Shown here piece by piece: positions 16,786 through 25,243 of a stretch of DNA of 64,000 bases. The notes below the pieces were generated by a model. It made no database searches. It was not told the origin of the DNA and was given only the letters and a program-made list of their open reading frames with translations. A program made the translations under genes and the position numbers. How positions within the stretch are numbered: the stretch's first letter is position 1; the number at the start of each line of letters is the position of its first letter. Where the stretch lies: positions 186,001 through 250,000 of the forward strand of contig JAIXWX010000008.1 of the NCBI GenBank assembly GCA_027491075.1, in the 5' to 3' direction. Source of the stretch: Flavobacteriales bacterium. Its GTDB lineage: Bacteria; Bacteroidota; Bacteroidia; Flavobacteriales_D; Sanyastnellaceae.

Positions 16786-18837
16786 ATGTACGGTATCTTA
16801 TCTGGCCGCAGAGAAGGCAGAGCGAGAAAAGTTTACTCTTATACTGCCTTGGCAGGCGCTGTTTGCGCTATTTGCCTTCCGATCTTACTAGAGTTTATTG
16901 CTCCAGAAATTCGGCACTTGCCTTTTCTCAGCGCTACAGTTTTTTTCGTGTCCGCTTTTTTCGCATGGCAAGGATATAGGAAAGTATGGACTGATGTGAT
17001 CTACTTCAAGAGAATAGTTCCATACTTATATATATATACCTTTCATCTTATTGTGCTGAGCTGGTACAATGATTTTCATCTACTTTATTTTGTTGTCCTG
17101 CTTTTTGGAATTCAATTGTGTTCATTTTCTTTCCGTGAAGACAAACCCGCATGGCGTTATTTAATTATCGCCTGTGCAATTTCCATGATTACGATTGCTT
17201 TATCGGGATCATTATTAATAGGTCAGAAAGTCCAATATTCTATTCTTGTGATATTCTGCCTTATAACAGAGTATGTCCTTTCTGGCAATAAAGCGGCGAT
17301 TATTTCTCATATGAGGATACATAGAGATGTGCTTGTTGCGCTTTCTCAAAAAACGGAAAATGCACTATTCGTTACTTCTCTTAATGGTAAAATAATAGAT
17401 ATGAATTTGGTTTCGCACGATATGTTTGGCTACTCTGCGGATGAATTGATCAACCAGGATTTTGAAATTCTCAGAAAAACCCCTTTAACTAAAGTAGAAA
17501 TTGAATTCGGTCTGGAAGCCATTCGAAAGGATTCTTTTTGGACTTCGCAGACGATACTAAAAACAAAATCTGGTGAAGAAATGCACGCCTACATTTCTAT
17601 CGGAAAAATAGAACAGTCAGATTTGCAATTTTTGGTTTATCGTGTTCGAGATATTACAGCACAAATAAAATCGCAGGAGGAACTGATTCGAGCAAAGGAA
17701 ACGGCTGAAGCGGCTGTAATTGCCAAGTCCAGATTCGTTGCTACCATGAGTCACGAAATCAGAACTCCGCTGAACGGGGTAATTGGTATGGCCAATCTCC
17801 TGCAACAAACCAATCTCTCGGAAAGACAGCAAGATTATGCGGATACCATACAAAAAAGTGGTCAAAGCTTAATGGTTTTGATCAACGATATTTTGGACTA
17901 CTCCAAATTGGAAAGTGGCAAGCTGATTTTGGAGGAGCAAAGAGCCGACATTCGGGAAATAATATTTGAAGTGTGCAGTCTCCTGCGGCCTCACGCTGAA
18001 AAGAAAGGCCTGAAGCTAACATTGGAAGTAGATCAACAGGTACCAGACTTCTTTTCTCTTGATATCGCACGCCTTAAGCAGATGCTTCTCAACCTTATTG
18101 GAAATGCTGTCAAGTTTACGGATAAAGGATTCGTCAAAGTGGTATGTCGATCTCAAAATCTTTACGAGCAATGGTATCAACTGAACATTGATATAATAGA
18201 CTCGGGTATAGGCATTCCCGCGGATAAAATAAATTCTCTTTTCGAGTTGTTTTCCCAAGTGGATTCTTCGACTTCGCGTAAATACGGTGGCACGGGATTG
18301 GGGCTCACCATTTCCAGACAGATCGCAGAGCTCATGAATGGCTCTATTCTCGTGTCATCAAAACCTCAATCAGGATCCACCTTCACCATTCAAATTCGAG
18401 CTAAAGAAAATACTTTCACTCCTACTTCGGAGATAGAGGTTCAAGAGAAATTACAAATGGATGGATTGTCTGATAAGAAGTTCTTAATCGTAGAAGACAA
18501 TTCGGTAAATCAAAAGGTATTATCTTATATGTTGGATCTTATAGGAATAGAGGCTGATATCGTTTCCAATGGAAAGCTCGCGGTAGAGGCAATCCTAAAT
18601 GGTAATTATGATCTTGTATTTATGGATGTTCAAATGCCAGAAATGGATGGAATTGAAGCAACAAGGGTTATAAAAGGAAAGATTGAAAACACTCCTTACA
18701 TTATAGCCATTACGGCAAACCATAGCCCTGAGGATCGGAATAAATGCCTGGATGCAGGGATGGACGATTTCATCAGCAAACCTTTCGTTGCGACACAAAT
18801 ACGGACAGCTTTAAATAATTGGAAACAAGAGAGTTAA
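16786..18837 (+). CDS. Hybrid sensor histidine kinase with PAS and receiver domains
   Basis: A 683-residue inner-membrane kinase. The first 165 or so residues hold five to six hydrophobic segments, with no large periplasmic sensor. A PAS domain follows (about 185-300; TENALFVTSLNGKIIDMN, FGYSADELI). The HisKA helix has the phospho-His in MSHEIRTPLNG (H323). The HATPase domain has an intact N box (NLIGNAVKFT), G1 (DSGIGI) and G2 (GGTGLGLTI). A receiver domain ends the protein, with phospho-acceptor D614 in VFMDVQMPEMDG and the KP motif FISKPF. All catalytic residues are intact, so it should signal. Its output partner is not in the window. The downstream gene is a second hybrid kinase 59 bases away, probably related in function. 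Confidence 0.95.
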   Translation: MYGILSGRREGRARKVYSYTALAGAVCAICLPILLEFIAPEIRHLPFLSATVFFVSAFFAWQGYRKVWTDVIYFKRIVPYLYIYTFHLIVLSWYNDFHLLYFVVLLFGIQLCSFSFREDKPAWRYLIIACAISMITIALSGSLLIGQKVQYSILVIFCLITEYVLSGNKAAIISHMRIHRDVLVALSQKTENALFVTSLNGKIIDMNLVSHDMFGYSADELINQDFEILRKTPLTKVEIEFGLEAIRKDSFWTSQTILKTKSGEEMHAYISIGKIEQSDLQFLVYRVRDITAQIKSQEELIRAKETAEAAVIAKSRFVATMSHEIRTPLNGVIGMANLLQQTNLSERQQDYADTIQKSGQSLMVLINDILDYSKLESGKLILEEQRADIREIIFEVCSLLRPHAEKKGLKLTLEVDQQVPDFFSLDIARLKQMLLNLIGNAVKFTDKGFVKVVCRSQNLYEQWYQLNIDIIDSGIGIPADKINSLFELFSQVDSSTSRKYGGTGLGLTISRQIAELMNGSILVSSKPQSGSTFTIQIRAKENTFTPTSEIEVQEKLQMDGLSDKKFLIVEDNSVNQKVLSYMLDLIGIEADIVSNGKLAVEAILNGNYDLVFMDVQMPEMDGIEATRVIKGKIENTPYIIAITANHSPEDRNKCLDAGMDDFISKPFVATQIRTALNNWKQES

Positions 18838-18856
18838 TCGCTCTTGTATTTTTTGG

Positions 18857-18864
18857 TATCTTCG
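18857..18864 (+). promoter_or_regulatory. -7 promoter box (TATCTTCG) of the second hybrid kinase gene
   Basis: A TAnnTTCG box on the plus strand, 32 bases before the ATG at 18897, indicating that the second kinase can be transcribed separately from the first. Confidence 0.4.
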
Positions 18865-18896
18865 CATTCCGTTCGGATAGAGTTAGAGGGACTTTT

Positions 18897-21047
18897 ATGA
18901 ATACCAAGTTTCGGTTTCTAATCAGTATCTATATTCTAGGCATTCTGACATGTGTATTGTTGTCAGGGGCCATCGCCTTTCTTACACACAAAGATGCGAA
19001 TGAATATACCGCAGGCGTGAGCGTATCAACACGTCAAAAAGCACAAGCTTTTGAACTCGGACAGAATCTAACACTGCTCTATAATAAGTCGCAACATACC
19101 ATATTATCTTCGGAGGAGAAGGAGTCCATTCGAAATATGATTTTTAAATGGGAGCTAGCGCAAAAGGCTCTCGTTAATGGCAATGAAGCCTACGGAACGG
19201 CCAATCAAAAGTCCCCAGAATTTGTATCCAAACTTCAGGTCACTTCTTTACCCTTCGTGAATGTGACAGAACGAGTGAAACAAATGCTTGATAAGAACGG
19301 AGCATGGAATATGGAGGATTTGAATTTTGTTGTAAGCAATATTGAGTCCTACACGGAAGGCATGAATGATGTGACTGGACAACTGAATAAAGAAAGCGAT
19401 GAGGTCTTGCTATGGCGCTTTTTTCAGTTTTTGATTTTGGCAACAATTACATTGATTTTTGCGATTGTCGGCTTTTTCTTGTTCTTAAGACCGATTCTTA
19501 GGAAAGGTGAGGAAGCAGAGGAGATAAAGCGAACAGTAGCAGATGAATTGGATCGGTATAAAACTTCCCGAACTGAGTTTCTTACCAATTTCGGACATGA
19601 GGTGCGCGCACCGCTGGACGGGCTTATTGGAATGATGGAGCTATTAGCCCAAACTCAATTGAATGAAGAACAAGGGAAATATGTTCGAAGCATGAAAGGC
19701 AGCTCTGGCCATTTGCAAAATATAGTCAATGAGATCATTGATCATACTAAATTAGATCAGGGGGAAATCGAAATAAATAAAGCAAAGTTTGATTTACACG
19801 ACACGCTTGAGCAAGTTGCCGACATGATGAAACCGGGTGCCGTCGATAAGCGTTTGGAGTTAATAACGGATATAGATCCCACCTGTCCAGAAGAATTTCT
19901 TCAAGATGAAAGAAGAATCCGACAAGTGCTTGTCCATCTTTTAGGCAACGCTTTGAAGTACACGCAACAAGGTGAAGTAGTGCTCAAAGCTGAAGTTTTA
20001 AATCAAGAAGGGGAATTTGTTCAGATGAAATTCTCAGTGATTGATACCGGTATCGGTATGGATGAAATGTCCAGCAGAAGGGCATTTGAATCCTTTCAGT
20101 CGGAGCACTCAGCAAGTGGTTTGAGTCTTTCTATCGCTAAACGACTCGTTACTAAAATGGGAGGAAGAATCTGGATAGAAAGCACGCCAGGTTCGGGTAC
20201 AACCGTAAGTTTTACAGTGGTAGGAGAAATGGCTGGAGGTCTGGATTTGTCGAAAGTAAGCCTGCTGAACGGGAAAAAAGTACTGGTGGTGGATGGAAAC
20301 AGAACGACGCTGAAGGTGCTTGTGAAACAGCTTTCAGTATGGGGAGTGCAGGCAATTCCATTTAATAGTCCTGAATTGGTGACGGACATGATCGATAACT
20401 TGACCAAGTTTGATTTTGCAATTATAGATCATCAAATACCACCTGTAGACGGAATGACACTTTTGGATCGCATTCGACTCAAGTATGATTCTCAGGAATT
20501 ACCCGTTATTGTTATTTCAAACAATTCTCTGAGTCTAGTGGAGGGACAGACATTCGATCAATACCTAACAAAGCCGGTGCGACAGTCTGCTCTGCTAGAA
20601 GCTATATTGAAAGTGCTCAAAATGGAGAAAACGGCGCCTCATCGTGGTAATCACGAAGGAACTTTCTCCAAGAATAACTTGAAAATTCTTATAGCACACG
20701 ACAATGATTTGACCCGCGCCATTACAGAACGAAACCTTCAGATTTTGGGTCATAAGTGTGTGAGTGTGAACAACGGTATCGATGTCATAGAACAAGGCGG
20801 AAAAGGACAATTCGATCTTCTTCTCGTGGACACGGAACTGCATGGAGTGAATGGCGTTGAGGCGGTTCAGAAACTTCGAAAAATCACCCAAGAAGATCAG
20901 TTGCCTTTGATTTTTGGATTAAGTGACTCAGGGGAAAGCGAGAAAAAGCGCTTGCTGAAATTGGGTATGGATGAAGTGATCGATCGCAAGGCCGAAGTCG
21001 ACGTGATTCAAAAGAAAATTGAAGAGTGGTTCGCTTCTTCTAATTAA
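18897..21047 (+). CDS. Hybrid histidine kinase with two receiver domains and degenerate motifs
   Basis: A 716-residue protein with two transmembrane segments (residues about 5-27 and 180-205) enclosing a roughly 150-residue helical periplasmic sensor. The HisKA His is kept (GHEVRAPLDG, H234). The HATPase domain keeps the N box (LLGNALKYT) and G1 (DTGIGM), but the G2 lid reads SASGLSLSI in place of GGTGLGLTI. The first receiver has D511 (FAIIDHQIPPVDG) and the TKP motif, but only one Asp of the acidic pair. The second has D645 (LLLVDTELHGVNG) but lacks a clear Lys-Pro switch. Kinase activity may therefore be reduced. I chose 18897 because it starts the membrane segment (MNTKFRFLISIYILG) and follows a -7 box; the frame from 18819 overlaps the first kinase. 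Confidence 0.88.
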   Translation: MNTKFRFLISIYILGILTCVLLSGAIAFLTHKDANEYTAGVSVSTRQKAQAFELGQNLTLLYNKSQHTILSSEEKESIRNMIFKWELAQKALVNGNEAYGTANQKSPEFVSKLQVTSLPFVNVTERVKQMLDKNGAWNMEDLNFVVSNIESYTEGMNDVTGQLNKESDEVLLWRFFQFLILATITLIFAIVGFFLFLRPILRKGEEAEEIKRTVADELDRYKTSRTEFLTNFGHEVRAPLDGLIGMMELLAQTQLNEEQGKYVRSMKGSSGHLQNIVNEIIDHTKLDQGEIEINKAKFDLHDTLEQVADMMKPGAVDKRLELITDIDPTCPEEFLQDERRIRQVLVHLLGNALKYTQQGEVVLKAEVLNQEGEFVQMKFSVIDTGIGMDEMSSRRAFESFQSEHSASGLSLSIAKRLVTKMGGRIWIESTPGSGTTVSFTVVGEMAGGLDLSKVSLLNGKKVLVVDGNRTTLKVLVKQLSVWGVQAIPFNSPELVTDMIDNLTKFDFAIIDHQIPPVDGMTLLDRIRLKYDSQELPVIVISNNSLSLVEGQTFDQYLTKPVRQSALLEAILKVLKMEKTAPHRGNHEGTFSKNNLKILIAHDNDLTRAITERNLQILGHKCVSVNNGIDVIEQGGKGQFDLLLVDTELHGVNGVEAVQKLRKITQEDQLPLIFGLSDSGESEKKRLLKLGMDEVIDRKAEVDVIQKKIEEWFASSN

Positions 21048-21049
21048 TG

Positions 21050-22072
21050 CTATCGAATGTTGTTTTCGTTGAGCCAACGATGATAGGCTTTCGCGAATTG
21101 AAGGTGCTTAGCATAAGTTTCGGAAAAGTCATGTAGTCCCGTTGCCCCTGGCTGAGCGCACATGAACACATATAAATGTTTTTCAGCATCCAACACGGCC
21201 TCTATATACACTGGTTCTGTGAAGAAAATTGGTCCAGGCGGAAGTCCGACATTTTTATAGGTATTGTAAGGAGAATCAAAAGTCAAGTCTGCGTGATATA
21301 GACGCTCAGCACCTTTCAGTTGTTTGGCAAAAGAAACCGTAGGATCTGCCTCGAGCTTCATTCCTTTTTTCAATCGATTTAAGTATAGACCAGCAATTTT
21401 AGGAGCCTCTTCTTTTTTGACCGTTTCCCCTTTAACAATGCTTGCCAACGTTATCGCTTCAAATTTGGTAAGATTGATTTCTTTCAGCTGTTCAATGCGA
21501 TCTCCATTCCAAAAATCCGTATGTATTTGTTCCATGCGTTCCATGAATTCTCTGGGCGAAACGGTCCAGTAGAAGTCATATACATTGGGAAGAATGAGTC
21601 CAGAAAGATTCTCTATTCCTATTTTGAATTTGCTTAAGCGCTCGGGATTTTTAAATTCTTCTATAAAGTCAGAAGAGTCTGCTAGAAGCTGTTTTCCAAG
21701 TGATCCCGCCAATTGATAAATTGTTCGTACTCCGTCAACCTTGATCATTATGGGTGTTTGATTGCCGCTGCGAAATGTATTGATCAATCCATTGATAGGA
21801 GTGTTTTTGTTTATAAGATACTTACCTTTTTTCGCTGTTTCAAAAGACTTTAATGAAGACAATGCATTCCATTGAAGTACATTTTTTTCACTAATTACCG
21901 AGTCTTTCTTCAATTTTTCGAGTAATTCTTGCTGGGGAATATCTGTTTCAAGGGTAATCCACTTTTTATTGCTCAAGAAGAAACTGTCTGTCTTTGCTTT
22001 CCATATGTACAGAATAGTAAGCACCACAATGATGAGCAAGGAAGAAAATAGAATAAGAAAGCGTTTTCTCAT
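21050..22072 (-). CDS. mltG: Endolytic murein transglycosylase MltG
   Basis: A 340-residue protein with one N-terminal membrane anchor (LFSSLLIIVVLTILYIW). It carries the YceG/MltG domain: ASIVKGETVKKEEAPKIAGLYLNRL with the catalytic Glu, then GMKLEADPTVSF and SPYNTYKNVGLPPGPI. MltG cleaves nascent glycan strands at the inner membrane and sets glycan length. The length is normal for the family. Its start overlaps the stop of the upstream acetyltransferase gene by four bases (ATGA-type), so the two are translationally coupled. It converges on the second hybrid kinase with only two bases between stops. Confidence 0.95.
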   Translation of the reverse strand: MRKRFLILFSSLLIIVVLTILYIWKAKTDSFFLSNKKWITLETDIPQQELLEKLKKDSVISEKNVLQWNALSSLKSFETAKKGKYLINKNTPINGLINTFRSGNQTPIMIKVDGVRTIYQLAGSLGKQLLADSSDFIEEFKNPERLSKFKIGIENLSGLILPNVYDFYWTVSPREFMERMEQIHTDFWNGDRIEQLKEINLTKFEAITLASIVKGETVKKEEAPKIAGLYLNRLKKGMKLEADPTVSFAKQLKGAERLYHADLTFDSPYNTYKNVGLPPGPIFFTEPVYIEAVLDAEKHLYVFMCAQPGATGLHDFSETYAKHLQFAKAYHRWLNENNIR

Positions 22073-22566
22073 GTTAATTCAAGATGAAATTGATACACTT
22101 TTTTTTCTTTGAAATAAGAAACGCCTTGTGTTTTGAAGTTATTCTTTTCAAAAAGCCGGACGCTGCTGTGATTGTCAATATGAACGATACAGTGAAGTGA
22201 TTTAAACTTCAGTGTATCCGTTGCGAAATGTATGAATAGTTCAAGAGCTTCACTGGCAAAGCCTTTGTTTCGATGCTGTTTTTCAGCAATAAGAATTCCG
22301 ATGCCAGAGGATTTCTTTTGATGGTTGAAGTCAAACACATCAAGTGCTCCAATGGGTTGGTCCTCTAAGTCACAAATCATCCACCTCATTTGATTTTGAC
22401 GAAAGACGTTGTGGCTGGTACGAATAAACTCAGCTATTTCACTTCTTGAGAAAGGCCCGGGAGTTTCTGTTACTGACCAAAGCTCAGGATTATTCTCCCA
22501 ATGCAGCACAACATCGATATCTCGCATAGCTACTGGGCGCAAGTATATTCTTTCGCCTTTTATCAT
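22069..22566 (-). CDS. GNAT family N-acetyltransferase (RimJ/SpeG-like)
   Basis: From the ATG at 22566 this is 165 residues with the GNAT fold: the start MIKGERIYLRPVAMRDIDVV, the substrate-side WENNPELW, the acetyl-CoA loop GILIAEKQHRNKGFASEAL (R/Q-x-x-G-x-G/A type), and the late LHCIVHIDNHSSVRLFEKNNF. This arrangement is that of RimJ/RimL or spermidine acetyltransferases; the acceptor is unknown. The upstream ATG at 22602 would extend into the CoA-binding gene. The chosen start shares a base with the stop of that gene (TAATG), which signals coupling. It precedes mltG. Confidence 0.88.
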   Translation of the reverse strand: MIKGERIYLRPVAMRDIDVVLHWENNPELWSVTETPGPFSRSEIAEFIRTSHNVFRQNQMRWMICDLEDQPIGALDVFDFNHQKKSSGIGILIAEKQHRNKGFASEALELFIHFATDTLKFKSLHCIVHIDNHSSVRLFEKNNFKTQGVSYFKEKKVYQFHLELT

Positions 22567-22940
22567 TAGTATTGGTTTAATGATAGCATAACAAGCGTGC
22601 AAGCCTCAATGCATTCAATACCTTCATTCAAAAATAAGTTGTTGGCTTCTTTATCGAATGTTCCTGGGTTAAAGATGATACGTTTGGGTTTGAGTTGAAT
22701 AATATAAGCTATCCAATCTTTCAGCCTCTCTGGTCCGACATATAAGGTGATGGTATGCACATCCATTAATGCAGGACGGCCTAGTATAATTTCTTTTTCC
22801 AGAATAAAACCCTTGCGGATTCCTATAGGAAAAACTTCTACACCTTTATTGAGAAGTGCAACAGTTGCCTTATAGCTATACCTCTCTGGATCTGGGCTTG
22901 CACCAATTACTACAGTTGATTTTTGAATATCAGAAATCAT
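22566..22940 (-). CDS. CoA-binding domain protein (YccU-like)
   Basis: A 124-residue protein consisting of one Rossmann-type CoA-binding domain. The nucleotide loop is VVIGASPDPERYSYKAT, followed by GVEVFPIGIRKG and the late IIFNPGTFDKEANN. Stand-alone domains of this kind are common, and their physiological role is not settled. It is the first gene of a three-gene run with the GNAT and mltG. Upstream, a near-match to the -7 box (GATATTTG, minus strand, 22945-22952) ends only four bases before the ATG. Confidence 0.85.
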   Translation of the reverse strand: MISDIQKSTVVIGASPDPERYSYKATVALLNKGVEVFPIGIRKGFILEKEIILGRPALMDVHTITLYVGPERLKDWIAYIIQLKPKRIIFNPGTFDKEANNLFLNEGIECIEACTLVMLSLNQY

Positions 22941-22963
22941 GAGGCAAATATCGGTGAATCACT

Positions 22964-22971
22964 TACCTTTG
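22964..22971 (+). promoter_or_regulatory. -7 promoter box (TACCTTTG) of the export lipoprotein operon
   Basis: An exact TAnnTTTG box on the plus strand that ends 21 bases before the ATG at 22993. It supports that start over the ATG at 22939. Confidence 0.5.
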
Positions 22972-22992
22972 GGCATTATTCCATATAGAAAT

Positions 22993-23748
22993 ATGAGGTT
23001 TTTTATTTTTTTAATCGCTATAATTATTGGTGCCAGTTCCTGCACGATCAATAAAGACATTATGTTTAAAACGGACTCTGAGTACGTTTTTGATACCCCA
23101 AAACGAGATACTACGGGTGGTCAGTTTCGTTTGGCTCCCAATGACATTATTTCCTTTGATATTTTTACCAATGAGGGTAGTGTAATTATTGAAGCTTCTA
23201 CTGCGCGCGAACGTGTTCAGCTTGGAGGTAGAAGCTTATTGGATCAGTATACAGTTAGGCCTGATGGGCAAGTAGAATTGCCTTTAGTAGGACTCGTTTA
23301 TGCTTCTGGAAAGTCTATTGTTGAGTTTCAAGCTGAATTAGAACAGCTGTATGCGAAAGTGCTGGTCAATCCATATTGTGTGGTTAGAGTAATAAATAGA
23401 AGAGTATTGGTGTTCACTGGAAATGGAAGCTCTGGTATGGTGGTTGGACTTGAAAACAACAACGTACGACTTATAGAAGCCCTCGCCCTTGCTGGTGGTT
23501 TACAGGCAAGAGCTCATGCAGGGCGAATAAAGCTTATGAGAAAGGTGGATGGTGAGGATCAGGTATACCGAATCGATTTATCAAGAATTGAGGGTCTTCA
23601 ACAGGCCAATATGATAGTAGAAAACGGCGATATCATCTACGTTGAACCCACCCCAAGTTTGGCGAGGGAATTCCTTGCAGACGTTGCTCCAGTTGTACAG
23701 TTTGCATCCACGCTGGTGCTTTTAGTAGCAGTACTTTCCAGATTCTAA
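22993..23748 (+). CDS. Polysaccharide export outer-membrane lipoprotein (Wza-like)
   Basis: From the ATG at 22993 it is 251 residues with a lipoprotein signal (MRFFIFLIAIIIGASSCTIN, Cys17). A polysaccharide-export domain follows (LAPNDIISFDIFTNEG, QYTVRPDGQVELPLVGLVYASG, EFQAELEQLYAKVLVNPYCVV), then one SLBB-type unit (RLIEALALAGGL, GDIIYVEP) and a hydrophobic C-terminal helix that may cross the outer membrane as in Wza. It should form the outer-membrane channel for an exported polysaccharide. The matching tyrosine kinase/chain-length protein is not next to it. It is followed one base later by rfbC, so both belong to one transcript for surface polysaccharide. Confidence 0.9.
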   Translation: MRFFIFLIAIIIGASSCTINKDIMFKTDSEYVFDTPKRDTTGGQFRLAPNDIISFDIFTNEGSVIIEASTARERVQLGGRSLLDQYTVRPDGQVELPLVGLVYASGKSIVEFQAELEQLYAKVLVNPYCVVRVINRRVLVFTGNGSSGMVVGLENNNVRLIEALALAGGLQARAHAGRIKLMRKVDGEDQVYRIDLSRIEGLQQANMIVENGDIIYVEPTPSLAREFLADVAPVVQFASTLVLLVAVLSRF

Positions 23749-23749
23749 T

Positions 23750-24298
23750 ATGAGAATTGAGAAAACGGCTTTTGAAGGACTTTTGATCCTGCATCCAACC
23801 ATTATCGCAGACGATAGAGGATATTTTTTCGAGTCCTTCAGCGAGGGCAAGTTCCGTGTAGAAACAGGAAAGAATATGTCTTTTGTCCAAGATAATGAAA
23901 GCATGTCCAATAAAGGTGTGCTAAGAGGATTACACTTTCAAGTTCCTCCAAAGAGCCAAGCAAAACTTATTCGTGTGACCAAGGGAGCGGTGTTGGATGT
24001 GGTGGTTGACTTAAGAGTCACTCAACCTACGTTCGGTCAACACTTCAAAATGATCCTTGATGATAAGGAGAAGAAACAATTGTTCATTCCCGAAGGATTT
24101 GCCCATGGTTTTTGTGTCTTGGAGGATGAGACCATTTTTTCCTATAAATGCACGAATTATTATAGTAAGGATCATGATCGTTCTTTGCTCTGGTGTGATC
24201 CAACCTTGAATATTGATTGGGAAATAAATCATCCAATTGTTTCAGAAAAAGATATGAATGGCCAGAAGTTTGAGCATTTTCAAGATGTGTTTTTCTAA
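23750..24298 (+). CDS. rfbC: dTDP-4-dehydrorhamnose 3,5-epimerase
   Basis: A 182-residue cupin-fold enzyme that epimerises dTDP-4-keto-6-deoxyglucose at C3 and C5 in the dTDP-L-rhamnose pathway. Conserved blocks are DDRGYFFESFSE, VLRGLHFQVPP with the catalytic His, LDVVVDLR, FIPEGFAHGFCVLED and YKCTNYYS with the catalytic Tyr. Its length matches RmlC/RfbC. The other rhamnose genes (rfbA, rfbB, rfbD) are not in this window. It sits between the Wza-like gene and the lytic transglycosylase on the same strand. Confidence 0.95.
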   Translation: MRIEKTAFEGLLILHPTIIADDRGYFFESFSEGKFRVETGKNMSFVQDNESMSNKGVLRGLHFQVPPKSQAKLIRVTKGAVLDVVVDLRVTQPTFGQHFKMILDDKEKKQLFIPEGFAHGFCVLEDETIFSYKCTNYYSKDHDRSLLWCDPTLNIDWEINHPIVSEKDMNGQKFEHFQDVFF

Positions 24299-24310
24299 AC
24301 AATATCATTC

Positions 24311-25243
24311 ATGAAAAATCTCTTTCAGAAAATTGGTGTTCCTGCAATTGCCGGAATACTCGGTGCTGTGCTGGTGCTTCTCGTTTATTCATTTTTCATT
24401 CCTGGCACTCCAAGCAAGCAGGAGAATGAAGAGTATCTGAGGCATATCAACGAGAAGTACCGAATTTTTTCTTTACCACTTCCAGAAGAGGCGAATTTTG
24501 CTGGGGAGAGAATTCCGCTGGAAACAGCGGACATAGCCGAGAAAATGGATCGTGAGTTATTGGTAAACTCCTATTGGCACAGCAATACGTTGTTGGCAAT
24601 TAAGCGATCTCAGCGCTGGTTTCCTGTTATCGAACCCATTCTAAAAGAACAAGGCGTACCGGACGATTTTAAGTTCCTTTCTTTGATTGAAAGTAATTTT
24701 AGCAACGCCGTTTCTCCTGCAGGAGCAGTAGGTTTTTGGCAATTTCTCCCTGAAACTGCCAAAGAATTTGGTCTAGAAGTCAATGATGAAGTGGATGAAA
24801 GATACCACGTGGAAAAGAGTACCAGAGCCGCTTGTAAGTACATCAAGGATGCATACGCCAAGTTTGGTTCATGGTCGCTCGTGGCTGCTTCATACAATAT
24901 GGGAATTGGTGGCGTCGAAAAACAAATAGGTCGACAACAGCAAAAAGATTATCACGCTTTATTGCTCAATGAAGAAACTTCAAGATATGTGTTTCGTATC
25001 GCAGCGATGAAGGAAATTCTGAATAATGCCGATAAGTATGGATTTGTAATACGTCCTTCTGACTTGTACAAACCTCTTCAATATTCAACAATAACGATTA
25101 ATTCGGAAATCGAGGATTTTGCAACTTTTGCTGCGGAACACGATATCACTTATAAGGAATTGAAATTGTTTAATCCGTGGTTGCGTCAGGCCTATTTGAA
25201 AAATAAATCTGGAAGGATTTATGAAATTAAGATTCCTTCTTGA
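24311..25243 (+). CDS. Membrane-anchored lytic transglycosylase (SLT domain)
   Basis: A 310-residue protein with a single N-terminal membrane segment (GVPAIAGILGAVLVLLVYSF) and an SLT goose-lysozyme-type domain at about 110-230. Motif I contains the catalytic Glu in SLIESNFSN, motif II reads AVGFWQFLPETAKEFG, and motif III is AASYNMGIGG. A LysM-like end (TINSEIEDFATFAAEHDITYKELKLFNPWLR) follows, giving an MltD-like layout with one degenerate LysM. It should cleave peptidoglycan glycan strands in the periplasm. The gene end overlaps the convergent CoA-transferase gene by 17 bases. It may be cotranscribed with rfbC, 12 bases upstream. Confidence 0.9.
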   Translation: MKNLFQKIGVPAIAGILGAVLVLLVYSFFIPGTPSKQENEEYLRHINEKYRIFSLPLPEEANFAGERIPLETADIAEKMDRELLVNSYWHSNTLLAIKRSQRWFPVIEPILKEQGVPDDFKFLSLIESNFSNAVSPAGAVGFWQFLPETAKEFGLEVNDEVDERYHVEKSTRAACKYIKDAYAKFGSWSLVAASYNMGIGGVEKQIGRQQQKDYHALLLNEETSRYVFRIAAMKEILNNADKYGFVIRPSDLYKPLQYSTITINSEIEDFATFAAEHDITYKELKLFNPWLRQAYLKNKSGRIYEIKIPS

